The translations under genes were made by a program, and so were the position numbers. The notes under the pieces were generated by a model that saw only the letters and a program-made list of their open reading frames with translations, was not told the DNA's origin and did no database searches. 64,000 nt of DNA from Paragorgia papillata (taxonomy: Eukaryota > Cnidaria > Anthozoa > Scleralcyonacea > Coralliidae), in contig JAWNZC010000423.1 of the NCBI GenBank assembly GCA_035771165.1, positions 351,001-415,000 of the forward strand. Reading direction: 5' to 3'. Numbering within the stretch: the first letter of the stretch is position 1; the number at the start of each line of letters is the position of its first letter. Shown here one piece after another: positions 32,101 through 47,100 of this stretch.

Positions 32101-35100
32101 GTATTTTGGCTAAAAAAATTTTTTTGGATTTTTTGAAAAAAATCCGGAAAAAAAAAGTAGAAGGGGTTAGCCTTTACTTTTTGACCGATTTTGGTCACTT
32201 TTGAAACTTTTCAGTTAGGGTCAAAAACGGTTAAATAAAGTCGTTTTAGACCTTCTGTGAAAACGAGAAGGCTGTATTTTGGCTAAAAATATTTTTTTGG
32301 ATTTTTTGAAAAAAATCCGGAAAAAAAAAGTAAAGGGGTTAGCCTTTACTTTTTGACCGATTTTGGTCACTTTTGAAACTTTTCAGTTAGGGTCAAAAAC
32401 GGTTAAATAAAGTCGTTTTAGACCTTCTGTGAAAACGAGAAGGCTGTATTTTGGCTAAAAATATTTTTTTGGATTTTTTGAAAAAAATCCGGAAAAAAAA
32501 AGTAAAGGGGTTAGCCTTTACTTTTTGACCGATTTTGGTCACTTTTGAAACTTTTCAGTTAGGGTAAAAAACGGTTAAATAAAGTCGTTTTAGACCTTCT
32601 GTGAAAACGAGAAGGCTGTATTTTGGCTAAAAAAATTTTTTTGGATTTTTTGAAAAAAATCCGGAAAAAAAAAAGTAAAGGGGTTAGCCTTTACTTTTTG
32701 ACCGATTTTGGTCACTTTTGAAACTTTTCAGTTAGGGTAAAAAACGGTTAAATAAAGTCGTTTTAGACCTTCTGTGAAAACGAGAAGGCTGTATTTTGGC
32801 TAAAAATATTTTTTTGGATTTTTTGAAAAAAATTCGGAAAAAAAAAGTAAAGGGGTTAGCCTTTACTTTTTGACCGATTTTGGTCACTTTTGGAACTTTT
32901 GAGTTAGGGTCAAAAACGGTTAAATAAAGTCGTTTTAGACCTTCTGTGAAAACGAGAAGGCTGTATTTTGGCTAAAAATATTTTTTTGGATTTTTTGAAA
33001 AAAATCCGGAAAAAAAAAGTAAAGGGGTTAAAACGCCTTTACTTTTTGACCGATTTTGGTCACTTTTGAAACTTTTCAGTTAGGGTCAAAAACGGTTAAA
33101 TAAAGTCGTTTTAGACCTTCTGTGAAAACGAGAAGGCTGTATTTTGGCTAAAAAAATTTTTTTGGATTTTTTGAAAAAAATCCGGAAAAAAAAAGTAAAG
33201 GGGTTAGCCTTTACTTTTTGACCGATTTTGGTCACTTTTGAAACTTTTCAGTTAGGGTCAAAAACGGTTAAATAAAGTCGTTTTAGACCTTCTGTGAAAA
33301 CGAGAAGGCTGTATTTTGGCTAAAAATATTTTTTTGGATTTTTTGAAAAAAATCCGGAAAAAAAAAGTAAAGGGGTTAGCCTTTACTTTTTGACCGATTT
33401 TGGTCAGTTTTGAAAGTTTTCAGCGAGGGTCAAAAACGGTTAGATCAAGTCGTTTTAAACCTTCTGTGAAAACGAGAAGGCTGTATTTTGCCTAAAAAAA
33501 CATTTTTTTGATTTTTTCAAAAAAATCCGGAAAAAAAAAGTAAAGGGGTTAGCCTTTACTTTTTGACCGATTTTGGTCACTTTTGAAAGTTTTCAGTGAG
33601 GGTCAAAAACGGTTAGATAAAGTCGTTTTAGACCTTCTGTGAAAACGAGAAGGCTGTATTTTGGCTAAAAATATTTTTTTTGGATTTTTTGAAAAAAATC
33701 CGGAAAAAAAAGTAAAGGGGTTAGCCTTTACTTTTTGACCGATTTTGGTCACTTTTGAAACTTTTCAGTTAGGGTCAAAAACGGTTAAATAAAGTCGTTT
33801 TAGACCTTCTGTGAAAACGAGAAGGCTGTATTTTGGCTAAAAAATATTTTTTTGATTTTTTGAAAAAATCCGGAAAAAAAAAGTAAAGGGGTTAGCCTTT
33901 ACTTTTTGACCGATTTTGGTCACTTTTGAAACTTTTCAGTTAGGGTCAAAAACGGTTAAATAAAGTCGTTTTAGACCTTGTGTGAAAACGAGAAGGCTGT
34001 ATTTTGGCTAAAAAATATTTTTTTGGATTTTTTGAAAAAAATCCGGAAAAAAAAAGTAAAGGGGTTAGCCTTTACTTTTTGACCGATTTTGGTCACTTTT
34101 GAAACTTTTCAGTTAGGGTCAAAAACGGTTAAATAAAGTCGTTTTAGACCTTCTGTGAAAACGAGAAGGCTGTATTTTGGCTAAAAATATTTTTTTGGAT
34201 TTTTTGAAAAAAATCCGGAAAAAAAAAGTAAAGGGGTTAGCCTTTACTTTTTGACCGATTTTGGTCACTTTTGAAACTTTTCAGTTAGGGTAAAAAACGG
34301 TTAAATAAAGTCGTTTTAGACCTTCTGTGAAAACGAGAAGGCTGTATTTTGGCTAAAAATATTTTTTTGGATTTTTTGAAAAAAATTCGGAAAAAAAAAG
34401 TAAAGGGGTTAGCCTTTACTTTTTGACCGATTTTGGTCACTTTTGGAACTTTTGAGTTAGGGTCAAAAACGGTTAAATAAAGTCGTTTTAGACCTTCTGT
34501 GAAAACGAGAAGGCTGTATTTTGGCTAAAAATATTTTTTTGGATTTTTTGAAAAAAATCCGGAAAAAAAAACTAAAGGGGTTAAAACGCCTTTACTTTTT
34601 GACCGATTTTGGTCACTTTTGAAACTTTTCAGTTAGGGTCAAAAACGGTTAAATAAAGTCGTTTTAGACCTTGTGTGAAAACGAGAAGGCTGTATTTTGG
34701 CTAAAAAAATTTTTTTGGATTTTTTGAAAAAAATCCGGAAAAAAAAAGTAAAGGGGTTAGCCTTTACTTTTTGACCGATTTTGGTCACTTTTGAAACTTT
34801 TCAGTTAGGGTAAAAAACGGTTAAATAAAGTCGTTTTAGACCTTCTGTGAAAACGAGAAGGCTGTATTTTGGCTAAAAATATTTTTTTGGATTTTTTGAA
34901 AAAAATTCCGGAAAAAAAAAGTAAAGGGGTTAGCCTTTACTTTTTGACCGATTTTGGTCACTTTTGGAACTTTTGAGTTAGGGTCAAAAACGGTTAAATA
35001 AAGTCGTTTTAGACCTTCTGTGAAAACGAGAAGGCTGTATTTTGGCTAAAAATATTTTTTTGGATTTTTTGAAAAAAATCCGGAAAAAAAAAGTAAAGGG

Positions 35101-38100
35101 GTTAAAACGCCTTTACTTTTTGACCGATTTTGGTCACTTTTGAAACTTTTCAGTTAGGGTCAAAAACGGTTAAATAAAGTCGTTTTAGACCCTGTGAAAA
35201 CGAGAAGGCTGTATTTTGGCTAAAAAAATTTTTTTGGATTTTTTGAAAAAAATCCGGAAAAAAAAAGTAAAGGGGTGTTAGCCTTTACTTTTTGACCGAT
35301 TTTGGTCACTTTTGAAACTTTTCAGTTAGGGTCAAAAACGGTTAAATAAAGTCGTTTTAGACCTTCTGTGAAAACGAGAAGGCTGTATTTTGGCTAAAAA
35401 TATTTTTTTGGATTTTTTGAAAAAAATCCGGAAAAAAAAAGTAAAGGGGTTAGCCTTTACTTTTTGACCGATTTTGGTCACTTTTGAAACTTTTCAGTTA
35501 GGGTCAAAAACGGTTAAATAAAGTCGTTTTAGACCTTCTGTGAAAACGAGAAGGCTGTATTTTGGCTAAAAATATTTTTTTTGGATTTTTTGAAAAAAAT
35601 TCGGAAAAAAAAAGTAAAGGGGTTAGCCTTTACTTTTTGACCGATTTTGGTCACTTTTGGAACTTTTGAGTTAGGGTCAAAAACGGTTAAATAAAGTCGT
35701 TTTAGACCTTCTGTGAAAACGAGAAGGCTGTATTTTGGCTAAAAATATTTTTTTTGGATTTTTTGAAAAAAATCCGGAAAAAAAAACTAAAGGGGTTAAA
35801 ACGCCTTTACTTTTTGACCGATTTTGGTCACTTTTGAAACTTTTCAGTTAGGGTCAAAAACGGTTAAATAAAGTCGTTTTAGACCTTGTGTGAAAACGAG
35901 AAGGCTGTATTTTGGCTAAAAAAAAATTTTTTTGGATTTTTTGAAAAAAATCCGGAAAAAAAAAGTAAAGGGGTGTTAGCCTTTACTTTTTGACCGATTT
36001 TGGTCACTTTTGAAACTTTTCAGTTAGGGTCAAAAACGGTTAAATAAAGTCGTTTTAGACCTTCTGTGAAAACGAGAAGGCTGTATTTTGGCTAAAAAAA
36101 TTTTTTTGGATTTTTTGAAAAAAATCCGGAAAAAAAAAGTAAAGGGGTTAGCCTTTACTTTTTGACCGATTTTGGTCACTTTTGAAACTTTTCAGTTAGG
36201 GTCAAAAACGGTTAAATAAAGTCGTTTTAGACCTTCTGTGAAAACGAGAAGGCTGTATTTTGGCTAAAAAATATTTTTTTGGATTTTTTGAAAAAAATTC
36301 CGGAAAAAAAAAGTAAAGGGCTTAGCCTTTACTTTTTGACCGATTTTGGTCACTTTTGAAACTTTTCAGTTAGGGTCAAAAACGGTTAAATAAAGTCGTT
36401 TTAGACCTTGTGTGAAAACGAGAAGGCTGTATTTTGGCTAAAAAAAATTTTTTGGATTTTTTGAAAAAAATCCGGAAAAAAAAAGTAAAGGGGGTTAAAA
36501 CGCCTTTACTTTTTGACCGATTTTGGTCACTTTTGAAACTTTTCAGTTAGGGTCAAAAACGGTTAAATAAAGTCGTTTTAGACCTTCTGTGAAAACGAGA
36601 AGGCTGTATTTTGGCTAAAAATATTTTTTTGGATTTTTTGAAAAAAAATCCGGAAAAAAAAAAGTAAAGGGGTTAGCCTTTACTTTTTGACCGATTTTGG
36701 TCACTTTTGAAACTTTTCAGTTAGGGTCAAAAACGGTTAAATAAAGTCGTTTTACCTTCTGTGAAAACGAGAAGGCTGTATTTTGGCTAAAAATATTTTT
36801 TTGGATTTTTTGAAAAAAATCCGGAAAAAAAAAGTAAAGGGGTTAGCCTTTACTTTTTGACCGATTTTGGTCACTTTTGAAACTTTTCAGTTAGGGTCAA
36901 AAACGGTTAAATAAAGTCGTTTTAGACCTTCTGTGAAAACGAGAAGGCTGTATTTTGGCTAAAAATATTTTTTTGGATTTTTTGAAAAAAATTCGGAAAA
37001 AAAAAGTAAAGGGGTTAGCCTTTACTTTTTGACCGATTTTGGTCACTTTTGGAACTTTTGAGTTAGGGTCAAAAACGGTTAAATAAAGTCGTTTTAGACC
37101 TTCTGTGAAAACGAGAAGGCTGTATTTTGGCTAAAAATATTTTTTTGGATTTTTTGAAAAAAATCCGGAAAAAAAAACTAAAGGGGTTAAAACGCCTTTA
37201 CTTTTTGACCGATTTTGGTCACTTTTGAAACTTTTCAGTTAGGGTCAAAAACGGTTAAATAAAGTCGTTTTAGACCTTGTGTGAAAACGAGAAGGCTGTA
37301 TTTTGGCTAAAAAAAATTTTTTTGGATTTTTTGAAAAAAATCCGGAAAAAAAAAAGTAAAGGGGTGTTAGCCTTTACTTTTTGACCGATTTTGGTCACTT
37401 TTGAAACTTTTCAGTTAGGGTAAAAAACGGTTAAATAAAGTCGTTTTAGACCTTCTGTGAAAACGAGAAGGCTGTATTTTGGCTAAAAATATTTTTTTGG
37501 ATTTTTTGAAAAAAATTCGGAAAAAAAAAAGTAAAGGGGTTAGCCTTTACTTTTTGACCGATTTTGGTCACTTTTGGAACTTTTGAGTTAGGGTCAAAAA
37601 CGGTTAAATAAAGTCGTTTTAGACCTTCTGTGAAAACGAGAAGGCTGTATTTTGGCTAAAAATATTTTTTTGGATTTTTTGAAAAAAATCCGGAAAAAAA
37701 AAAGTAAAGGGGTTAAAACGCCTTTACTTTTTGACCGATTTTGGTCACTTTTGAAACTTTTCAGTTAGGGTCAAAAACGGTTAAATAAAGTCGTTTTAGA
37801 CCTTGTGTGAAAACGAGAAGGCTGTATTTTGGCTAAAAAAATTTTTTTGGATTTTTTGAAAAAAATCCGGAAAAAAAAAGTAAAGGGGTGTTAGCCTTTA
37901 CTTTTTGACCGATTTTGGTCACTTTTGAAACTTTTCAGTTAGGGTCAAAAACGGTTAAATAAAGTCGTTTTAGACCTTCTGTGAAAACGAGAAGGCTGTA
38001 TTTTGGCTAAAAATATTTTTTTGGATTTTTTGAAAAAAATCCGGAAAAAAAAAGTAAAGGGGTTAGCCTTTACTTTTTGACCGATTTTGGTCAGTTTTGA

Positions 38101-41100
38101 AAGTTTTCAGTGAGGGTCAAAAACGGTTAGATCAAGTCGTTTTAAACCTTCTGTGAAAACGAGAAGGCTGTATTTTGCCTAAAAAAACATTTTTTTGATT
38201 TTTTGAAAAAAATCCGGAAAAAAAAAGTAAAGGGGTTAGCCTTTACTTTTTGACCGATTTTGGTCACTTTTGAAAGTTTTCAGTGAGGGTCAAAAACGGT
38301 TAGATAAAGTCGTTTTAGACCTTCTGTGAAAACGAGAAGGCTGTATTTTGGCTAAAAATATTTTTTTGGATTTTTTGAAAAAAATCCGGAAAAAAAAAGT
38401 AAAGGGGTTAGTTAGCCTTTACTTTTTGACCGATTTTGGTCACTTTTGAAACTTTTGAGTTAGGGTCAAAAACGGTTAAATAAAGTCGTTTTAGACCTTC
38501 TGTGAAAACGAGAAGGCTGTATTTTGGCTAAAAATATTTTTTTGGATTTTTTGAAAAAAATCCGGAAAAAAAAAGTAAAGGGGTTAGCCTTTACTTTTTG
38601 ACCGATTTTGGTCACTTTTGAAACTTTTCAGTTAGGGTCAAAAACGGTTAAATAAAGTCGTTTTAGACCTTGTGTGAAAACGAGAAGGCTGTATTTTGGC
38701 TAAAAATATTTTTTTGGATTTTTTGAAAAAAATCCGGAAAAAAAAAGTAAAGGGGTTAGCCTTTACTTTTTGACCGATTTTGGTCACTTTTGAAACTTTT
38801 CAGTTAGGGTCAAAAACGGTTTAAATAAAGTCGTTTTAGACCTTCTGTGAAAACGAGAAGGCTGTATTTTGGCTAAAAAATATTTTTTTGGATTTTTTGA
38901 AAAAAATCCGGAAAAAAAAAGTAAAGGGGTTAAAACGCCTTTACTTTTTGACCGATTTTGGTCACTTTTGAAACTTTTCAGTTAGGGTCAAAAACGGTTA
39001 AATAAAGTCGTTTTAGACCTTGTGTGAAAACGAGAAGGCTGTATTTTGGCTAAAAAAAATTTTTTTGGATTTTTTGAAAAAAATCCGGAAAAAAAAAGTA
39101 AAGGGGTGTTAGCCTTTACTTTTTGACCGATTTTGGTCACTTTTGAAACTTTTCAGTTAGGGTAAAAAACGGTTAAATAAAGTCGTTTTAGACCTTCTGT
39201 GAAAACGAGAAGGCTGTATTTTGGCTAAAAATATTTTTTTGGATTTTTTGAAAAAAATTCGGAAAAAAAAAGTAAAGGGGTTAGCCTTTACTTTTTGACC
39301 GATTTTGGTCACTTTTGGAACTTTTGAGTTAGGGTCAAAAACGGTTAAATAAAGTCGTTTTAGACCTTCTGTGAAAACGAGAAGGCTGTATTTTGGCTAA
39401 AAAAATTTTTTTGGATTTTTTGAAAAAAATCCGGAAAAAAAAAGTAAAGGGGTGTTAGCCTTTACTTTTTGACCGATTTTGGTCACTTTTGAAACTTTTC
39501 AGTTAGGGTCAAAAACGGTTAAATAAAGTCGTTTTAGACCTTCTGTGAAAACGAGAAGGCTGTATTTTGGCTAAAAAAAATTTTTTTGGATTTTTTGAAA
39601 AAAATCCGGAAAAAAAAAAGTAAAGGGGTTAGCCTTTACTTTTTGACCGATTTTGGTCAGTTTTGAAAGTTTTCAGTGAGGGTCAAAAACGGTTAGATCA
39701 AGTCGTTTTAAACCTTCTGTGAAAACGAGAAGGCTGTATTTTGCCTAAAAAAACATTTTTTTGATTTTTTGAAAAAAATCCGGAAAAAAAAAGTAAAGGG
39801 GTTAGCCTTTACTTTTTGACCGATTTTGGTCACTTTTGAAAGTTTTCAGTGAGGGTCAAAAACGGTTAGATAAAGTCGTTTTAGACCTTCTGTGAAAACG
39901 AGAAGGCTGTATTTTGGCTAAAAATATTTTTTTGGATTTTTTGAAAAAAATCCGGAAAAAAAAGTAAAGGGGTTAGCCTTTACTTTTTGACCGATTTTGG
40001 TCACTTTTGAAACTTTTCAGTTAGGGTCAAAAACGGTTAAATAAAGTCGTTTTTAGACCTTCTGTGAAAACGAGAAGGCTGTATTTTGGCTAAAAATATT
40101 TTTTTTGGATTTTTTAAAAAAATCCGGAAAAAAAAAGTAAAGGGGTTAGCCTTTACTTTTTGACCGATTTTGGTCACTTTTGAAACTTTTCAGTTAGGGT
40201 CAAAAACGGTTAAATAAAGTCGTTTTAGACCTTGTGTGAAAACGAGAAGGCTGTATTTTGGCTAAAAATATTTTTTTGGATTTTTTGAAAAAAATCCGGA
40301 AAAAAAAAAGTAAAGGGGTTAGCCTTTACTTTTTGACCGATTTTGGTCACTTTTGAAACTTTTCAGTTAGGGTCAAAAACGGTTAAATAAAGTCGTTTTA
40401 GACCTTCTGTGAAAACGAGAAGGCTGTATTTTGGCTAAAAATATTTTTTTGGATTTTTTGAAAAAAATCCGGAAAAAAAAAAGTAAAGGGGTTAGCCTTT
40501 ACTTTTTGACCGATTTTGGTCACTTTTGAAACTTTTCAGTTAGGGTCAAAAACGGTTAAATAAAGTCGTTTTAGACCTTCTGTGAAAACGAGAAGGCTGT
40601 ATTTTGGCTAAAAATATTTTTTTGGATTTTTTGAAAAAAATCCGGAAAAAAAAAGTAAAGGGGTTAGCCTTTACTTTTTGACCGATTTTGGTCACTTTTG
40701 AAACTTTTCAGTTAGGGTAAAAAACGGTTAAATAAAGTCGTTTTAGACCTTCTGTGAAAACGAGAAGGCTGTATTTTGGCTAAAAAATTTTTTTTGGATT
40801 TTTTGAAAAAAATCCGGAAAAAAAAAGGTAAAGGGGTTAGCCTTTACTTTTTGACCGATTTTGGTCACTTTTGGAACTTTTCAGTTAGGGTCAAAAACGG
40901 TTAAATAAAGTCGTTTTAGACCTTCTGTGAAAACGAGAAGGCTGTATTTTGGCTAAAAATATTTTTTTGGATTTTTTGAAAAAAATCCGGAAAAAAAAAG
41001 TAAAGGGGTTAGCCTTTACTTTTTGACCGATTTTGGTCACTTTTGAAACTTTTCAGTTAGGGTCAAAAACGGTTAAATAAAGTCGTTTTAGACCTTCTGT

Positions 41101-44100
41101 GAAAACGAGAAGGCTGTATTTTGGCTAAAAATATTTTTTTGGATTTTTTGAAAAAAATCCGGAAAAAAAAAGTAAAGGGTGTTAGCCTTTACTTTTTGAC
41201 CGATTTTGGTCACTTTTGAAACTTTTCAGTTAGGGTCAAAAACGGTTAAATAAAGTCGTTTTAGACCTTCTGTGAAAACGAGAAGGCTGTATTTTGGCTA
41301 AAAATATTTTTTTTTGATTTTTTGAAAAAAAATCCGGAAAAAAAAAGTAAAGGGGTTAGCCTTTACTTTTTGACCGATTTTGGTCACTTTTGAAACTTTT
41401 CAGTTAGGGTCAAAAACGGTTAAATAAAGTCGTTTTAGACCTTCTGTGAAAACGAGAAGGCTGTATTTTGGCTAAAAAAAATTTTTTTGATTTTTTGAAA
41501 AAAATCCGGAAAAAAAAAGTAAAGGGGTTAGCCTTTACTTTTTGACCGATTTTGGTCACTTTTGAAACTTTTCAGTTAGGGTCAAAAACGGTTAAATAAA
41601 GTCGTTTTAGACCTTGTGTGAAAACGAGAAGGCTGTATTTTGGCTAAAAAATTTTTTTTGGATTTTTTGAAAAAAATCCGGAAAAAAAAAGTAAACCGAT
41701 TTTGGTCACTTTTGAAACTTTTGACTTAGGGTCAAAAACGGTTAAATAAAGTCGTTTTAGACCTTCTGTGAAAACGAGAAGGCTGTATTTTGGCTAAAAA
41801 TATTTTTTTGGATTTTTTGAAAAAAATCCGGAAAAAAAAAGTAAAGGGGTTAGCCTTTACTTTTTGACCGATTTTGGTCACTTTTGAAACTTTTCAGTTA
41901 GGGTCAAAAACGGTTAAATAAAGTCGTTTTAGACCTTGTGTGAAAACGAGAAGGCTGTATTTTGGCTAAAAAAATTTTTTTGGATTTTTTGAAAAAAATC
42001 AGGAAAAAAAAAGTAAAGGGGTTAGCCTTTACTTTTTGACCGATTTTGGTCACTTTTGAAACTTTTCAGTTAGGGTCAAAAACGGTTAAATAAAGTCGTT
42101 TTAGACCTTCTGTGAAAACGAGAAGGCTGTATTTTGGCTAAAAATATTTTTTTGGATTTTTTGAAAAAAATCCGGAAAAAAAAAGTAGATGGGTTAGCCT
42201 TTACTTTTTGACCGATTTTGGTCACTTTTGAAACTTTTCAGTTAGGGTCAAAAACGGTTAAATAAAGTCGTTTTAGACCTTCTGTGAAAACGAGAAGGCT
42301 GTATTTTGGCTAAAAATATTTTTTTGGATTTTTTGAAAAAAATCCGGAAAAAAAAAGTAAAGGGGTTAGCCTTTACTTTTTGACCGATTTTGGTCACTTT
42401 TGAAACTTTTGACTTAGGGTCAAAAACGGTTAAATAAAGTCGTTTTAGACCTTCTGTGAAAACGAGAAGGCTGTATTTTGGCTAAAAAAAATTTTTTTGA
42501 TTTTTTGAAAAAAATCCGGAAAAAAAAAGTAAAGGGGTTAGCCTTTACTTTTTGACCGATTTTGGTCACTTTTGAAACTTTTCAGTTAGGGTCAAAAACG
42601 GTTAAATAAAGTCGTTTTAGACCTTGTGTGAAAACGAGAAGGCTGTATTTTGGCTAAAAATATTTTTTTGGATTTTTTGAAAAAAATCCGGAAAAAAAAA
42701 GTAAAGGGGTTAGCCTTTACTTTTTGACCGATTTTGGTCACTTTTGAAACTTTTCAGTTAGGGTAAAAAACGGTTAAATAAAGTCGTTTTAGACCTTCTG
42801 TGAAAACGAGAAGGCTGTATTTTGGCTAAAAAAAAATTTTTTTGGATTTTTTGAAAAAAATCCGGAAAAAAAAAGTAAAGGGGTTAGCCTTTACTTTTTG
42901 ACCGATTTTGGTCACTTTTGAAACTTTTTCAGTTAGGGTCAAAAACGGTTAAATAAAGTCGTTTTAGACCTTGTGTGAAAACGAGAAGGCTGTATTTTGG
43001 CTAAAAAAATTTTTTTGGATTTTTTGAAAAAAATCCGGAAAAAAAAAGTAAAGGGGTTAGCCTTTACTTTTTGACCGATTTTGGTCACTTTTGAAACTTT
43101 TCAGTTAGGGTCAAAAACGGTTAAATAAAGTCGTTTTAGACCTTCTGTGAAAACGAGAAGGCTGTATTTTGGCTAAAAATATTTTTTTGGATTTTTTGAA
43201 AAAAATCCGGAAAAAAAAAGTAAAGGGGTTAGCCTTTACTTTTTGACCGATTTTGGTCACTTTTGAAACTTTTCAGTTAGGGTCAAAAACGGTTAAATAA
43301 AGTCGTTTTAGACCTTCTGTGAAAACGAGAAGGCTGTATTTTGGCTAAAAATATTTTTTTGGATTTTTTGAAAAAAATCCGGAAAAAAAAAGTAAAGGGG
43401 TTAGCCTTTACTTTTTGACCGATTTTGGTCACTTTTGAAACTTTTCAGTTAGGGTCAAAAACGGTTAAATAAAGTCGTTTTAGACCTTCTGTGAAAACGA
43501 GAAGGCTGTATTTTGGCTAAAAAAATATTTTTTTGGATTTTTTGAAAAAAATCCGGAAAAAAAAAGTAAAGGGGTTAGCCTTTACTTTTTGACCGATTTT
43601 GGTCACTTTTGGAACTTTTGAGTTAGGGTCAAAAACGGTTAAATAAAGTCGTTTTAGACCTTCTGTGAAAACGAGAAGGCTGTATTTTGGCTAAAAAATA
43701 TTTTTTTGGATTTTTTGAAAAAAATCCGGAAAAAAAAAGTAAAGGGGTTAGCCTTTACTTTTTGACCGATTTTGGTCACTTTTGAAACTTTTCAGTTAGG
43801 GTCAAAAACGGTTAAATAAAGTCGTTTTAGACCTTGTGTGAAAACGAGAAGGCTGTATTTTGGCTAAAAATATTTTTTTTGATTTTTTGAAAAAAATCCG
43901 GAAAAAAAAAAGTAAAGGGGTTAGCCTTTACTTTTTGACCGATTTTGGTCACTTTTGAAACTTTTCAGTTAGGGTCAAAAACGGTTAAATAAAGTCGTTT
44001 TAGACCTTCTGTGAAAACGAGAAGGCTGTATTTTGGCTAAAAATATTTTTTTTGGATTTTTTGAAAAAAATCCGGAAAAAAAAAAGTAAAGGGGTTAGCC

Positions 44101-47100
44101 TTTACTTTTTGACCGATTTTGGTCACTTTTGAAACTTTTCAGTTAGGGTCAAAAACGGTTAAATAAAGTCGTTTTAGACCTTCTGTGAAAACGAGAAGGC
44201 TGTATTTTGGCTAAAAATATTTTTTTGGATTTTTTGAAAAAAAATCCGGAAAAAAAAAGTAAAGGGGTTAGCCTTTACTTTTTGACCGATTTTGGTCACT
44301 TTTGGAAACTTTTGAGTTAGGGTCAAAAACGGTTAAATAAAGTCGTTTTAGACCTTCTGTGAAAACGAGAAGGCTGTATTTTGGCTAAAAAATATTTTTT
44401 TGGATTTTTTGAAAAAAATCCGGAAAAAAAAAGTAAAGGGGTTAGCCTTTACTTTTTGACCGATTTTGGTCACTTTTGAAACTTTTCAGTTAGGGTCAAA
44501 AACGGTTAAATAAAGTCGTTTTAGACCTTCTGTGAAAACGAGAAGGCTGTATTTTGGCTAAAAAATTTTTTTTGGATTTTTTGAAAAAAATCCGGAAAAA
44601 AAAAAGTAAAGGGGTTAGCCTTTACTTTTTGACCGATTTTGGTCACTTTTGAAACTTTTGAGTTAGGGTCAAAAACGGTTAAATAAAGTCGTTTTAGACC
44701 TTCTGTGAAAACGAGAAGGCTGTATTTTGGCTAAAAATATTTTTTTGGATTTTTTGAAAAAAATCCGGAAAAAAAAAGTAAAGGGGTTAGCCTTTACTTT
44801 TTGACCGATTTTGGTCACTTTTGAAACTTTTCAGTTAGGGTCAAAAACGGTTAAATAAAGTCGTTTTAGACCTTCTGTGAAAACGAGAAGGCTGTATTTT
44901 GGCTAAAAATATTTTTTTTGATTTTTTGAAAAAAATCCGGAAAAAAAAAGTAAAGGGGTTAGCCTTTACTTTTTGACCGATTTTGGTCACTTTTGAAACT
45001 TTTCAGTTAGGGTCAAAAACGGTTAAATAAAGTCGTTTTAGACCTTCTGTGAAAACGAGAAGGCTGTATTTTGGCTAAAAATATTTTTTTTGATTTTTTG
45101 AAAAAAATCCGGAAAAAAAAAAGTAAAGGGGTTAGCCTTTACTTTTTGACCGATTTTGGTCACTTTTGAAACTTTTCAGTTAGGGTCAAAAACGGTTAAA
45201 TAAAGTCGTTTTAGACCTTCTGTGAAAACGAGAAGGCTGTATTTTGGCTAAAAAAATTTTTTTGGATTTTTTGAAAAAAATCCGGAAAAAAAAAGTAAAG
45301 GGGTTAGCCTTTACTTTTTTGACCGATTTTGGTCACTTTTGGAACTTTTGAGTTAGGGTCAAAAACGGTTAAATAAAGTCGTTTTAGACCTTCTGTGAAA
45401 ACGAGAAGGCTGTATTTTGGCTAAAAATATTTTTTTGGATTTTTTGAAAAAAATCCGGAAAAAAAAAGTAAAGGGGTTAGCCTTTACTTTTTGACCGATT
45501 TTGGTCACTTTTGGAACTTTTGAGTTAGGGTCAAAAACGGTTAAATAAAGTCGTTTTAGACCTTCTGTGAAAACGAGAAGGCTGTATTTTGCATAAAAAA
45601 TTTTTTTTTGAAAAAAGTAAAGGGGTTAGCCTTTACTTTTTGACCGATATTGGTCACTTTTGAAACTTTTGAGTTAGGGTCAAAAACGGTTAAATAAAGT
45701 CGTTTTAGACCTTCTGTGAAAACGAGAAGGCTGTATTTTGGCTAAAAATATTTTTTTTGATTTTTTGAAAAAAATCCGGAAAAAAAAAGTAAAGGGGTTA
45801 GCCTTTACTTTTTGACCGATTTTGGTCACTTTTGAAACTTTTCAGTTAGGGTCAAAAACGGTTAAATAAAGTCGTTTTAGACCTTCTGTGAAAACGAGAA
45901 GGCTGTATTTTGGCTAAAAAATATTTTTTTTGATTTTTTGAAAAAAATCGGGAAAAAAAAAGTAAAGGGGTTAGCCTTTACTTTTTGACCGATTTTGGTC
46001 ACTTTTGAAACTTTTGAGTTAGGGTCAAAAACGGTTAAATAAAGTCGTTTTTAGACCTTCTGTGAAAACGAGAAGGCTGTATTTTGGCTAAAAATATTTT
46101 TTTGATTTTTTGAAAAAAATCCGGAAAAAAAAAGTAAAGGGGTTAGCCTTTACTTTTTGACCGATTTTGGTCACTTTTGGAACTTTTGAGTTAGGGTCAA
46201 AAACGGTTAAATAAAGTCGTTTTAGACCTTCTGTGAAAACGAGAAGGCTGTATTTTGGCTATAAATATTTTTTTGGATTTTTTGAAAAAAATCCGGAAAA
46301 AAAAAGTAAAGGGGTTAGCCTTTACTTTTTGACCGATTTTGGTCACTTTTGGAACTTTTGAGTTAGGGTCAAAAACGGTTAAATAAAGTCGTTTTAGACC
46401 TTCTGTGAAAACGAGAAGGCTGTATTTTGGCTAAAAATATTTTTTTTGATTTTTTGAAAAAAATCCGGAAAAAAAAAGTAAAGGGGTTAGCCTTTACTTT
46501 TTGACCGATTTTGGTCACTTTTGAAACTTTTCAGTTAGGGTCAAAAACGGTTAAATAAAGTCGTTTTAGACCTTCTGTGAAAACGAGAAGGCTGTATTTT
46601 GGCTAAAAATATTTTTTTTGATTTTTTGAAAAAAATCCGGAAAAAAAAAGTAAAGGGGTTAGCCTTTACTTTTTGACCGATTTTGGTCACTTTTGAAACT
46701 TTTCAGTTAGGGTCAAAAACGGTTAAATAAAGTCGTTTTTAGACCTTCTGTGAAAACGAGAAGGCTGTATTTTGGCTAAAAATATTTTTTTTGGATTTTT
46801 TGAAAAAAATCCGGAAAAAAAAGTAAAGGGGTTTAGCCTTTACTTTTTGACCGATTTTGGTCACTTTTGAAACTTTTCAGTTAGGGTCAAAAACGGTTAA
46901 ATAAAGTCGTTTTAGACCTTCTGTGAAAACGAGAAGGCTGTATTTTGGCTAAAAATATTTTTTTTTGGATTTTTTTGAAAAAAATCCGGAAAAAAAAAGT
47001 AAAGGGGTTAGCCTTTACTTTTTGACCGATTTTGGTCACTTTTGAAACTTTTCAGTTAGGGTCAAAAACGGTTAAATAAAGTCGTTTTAGACCTTCTGTG

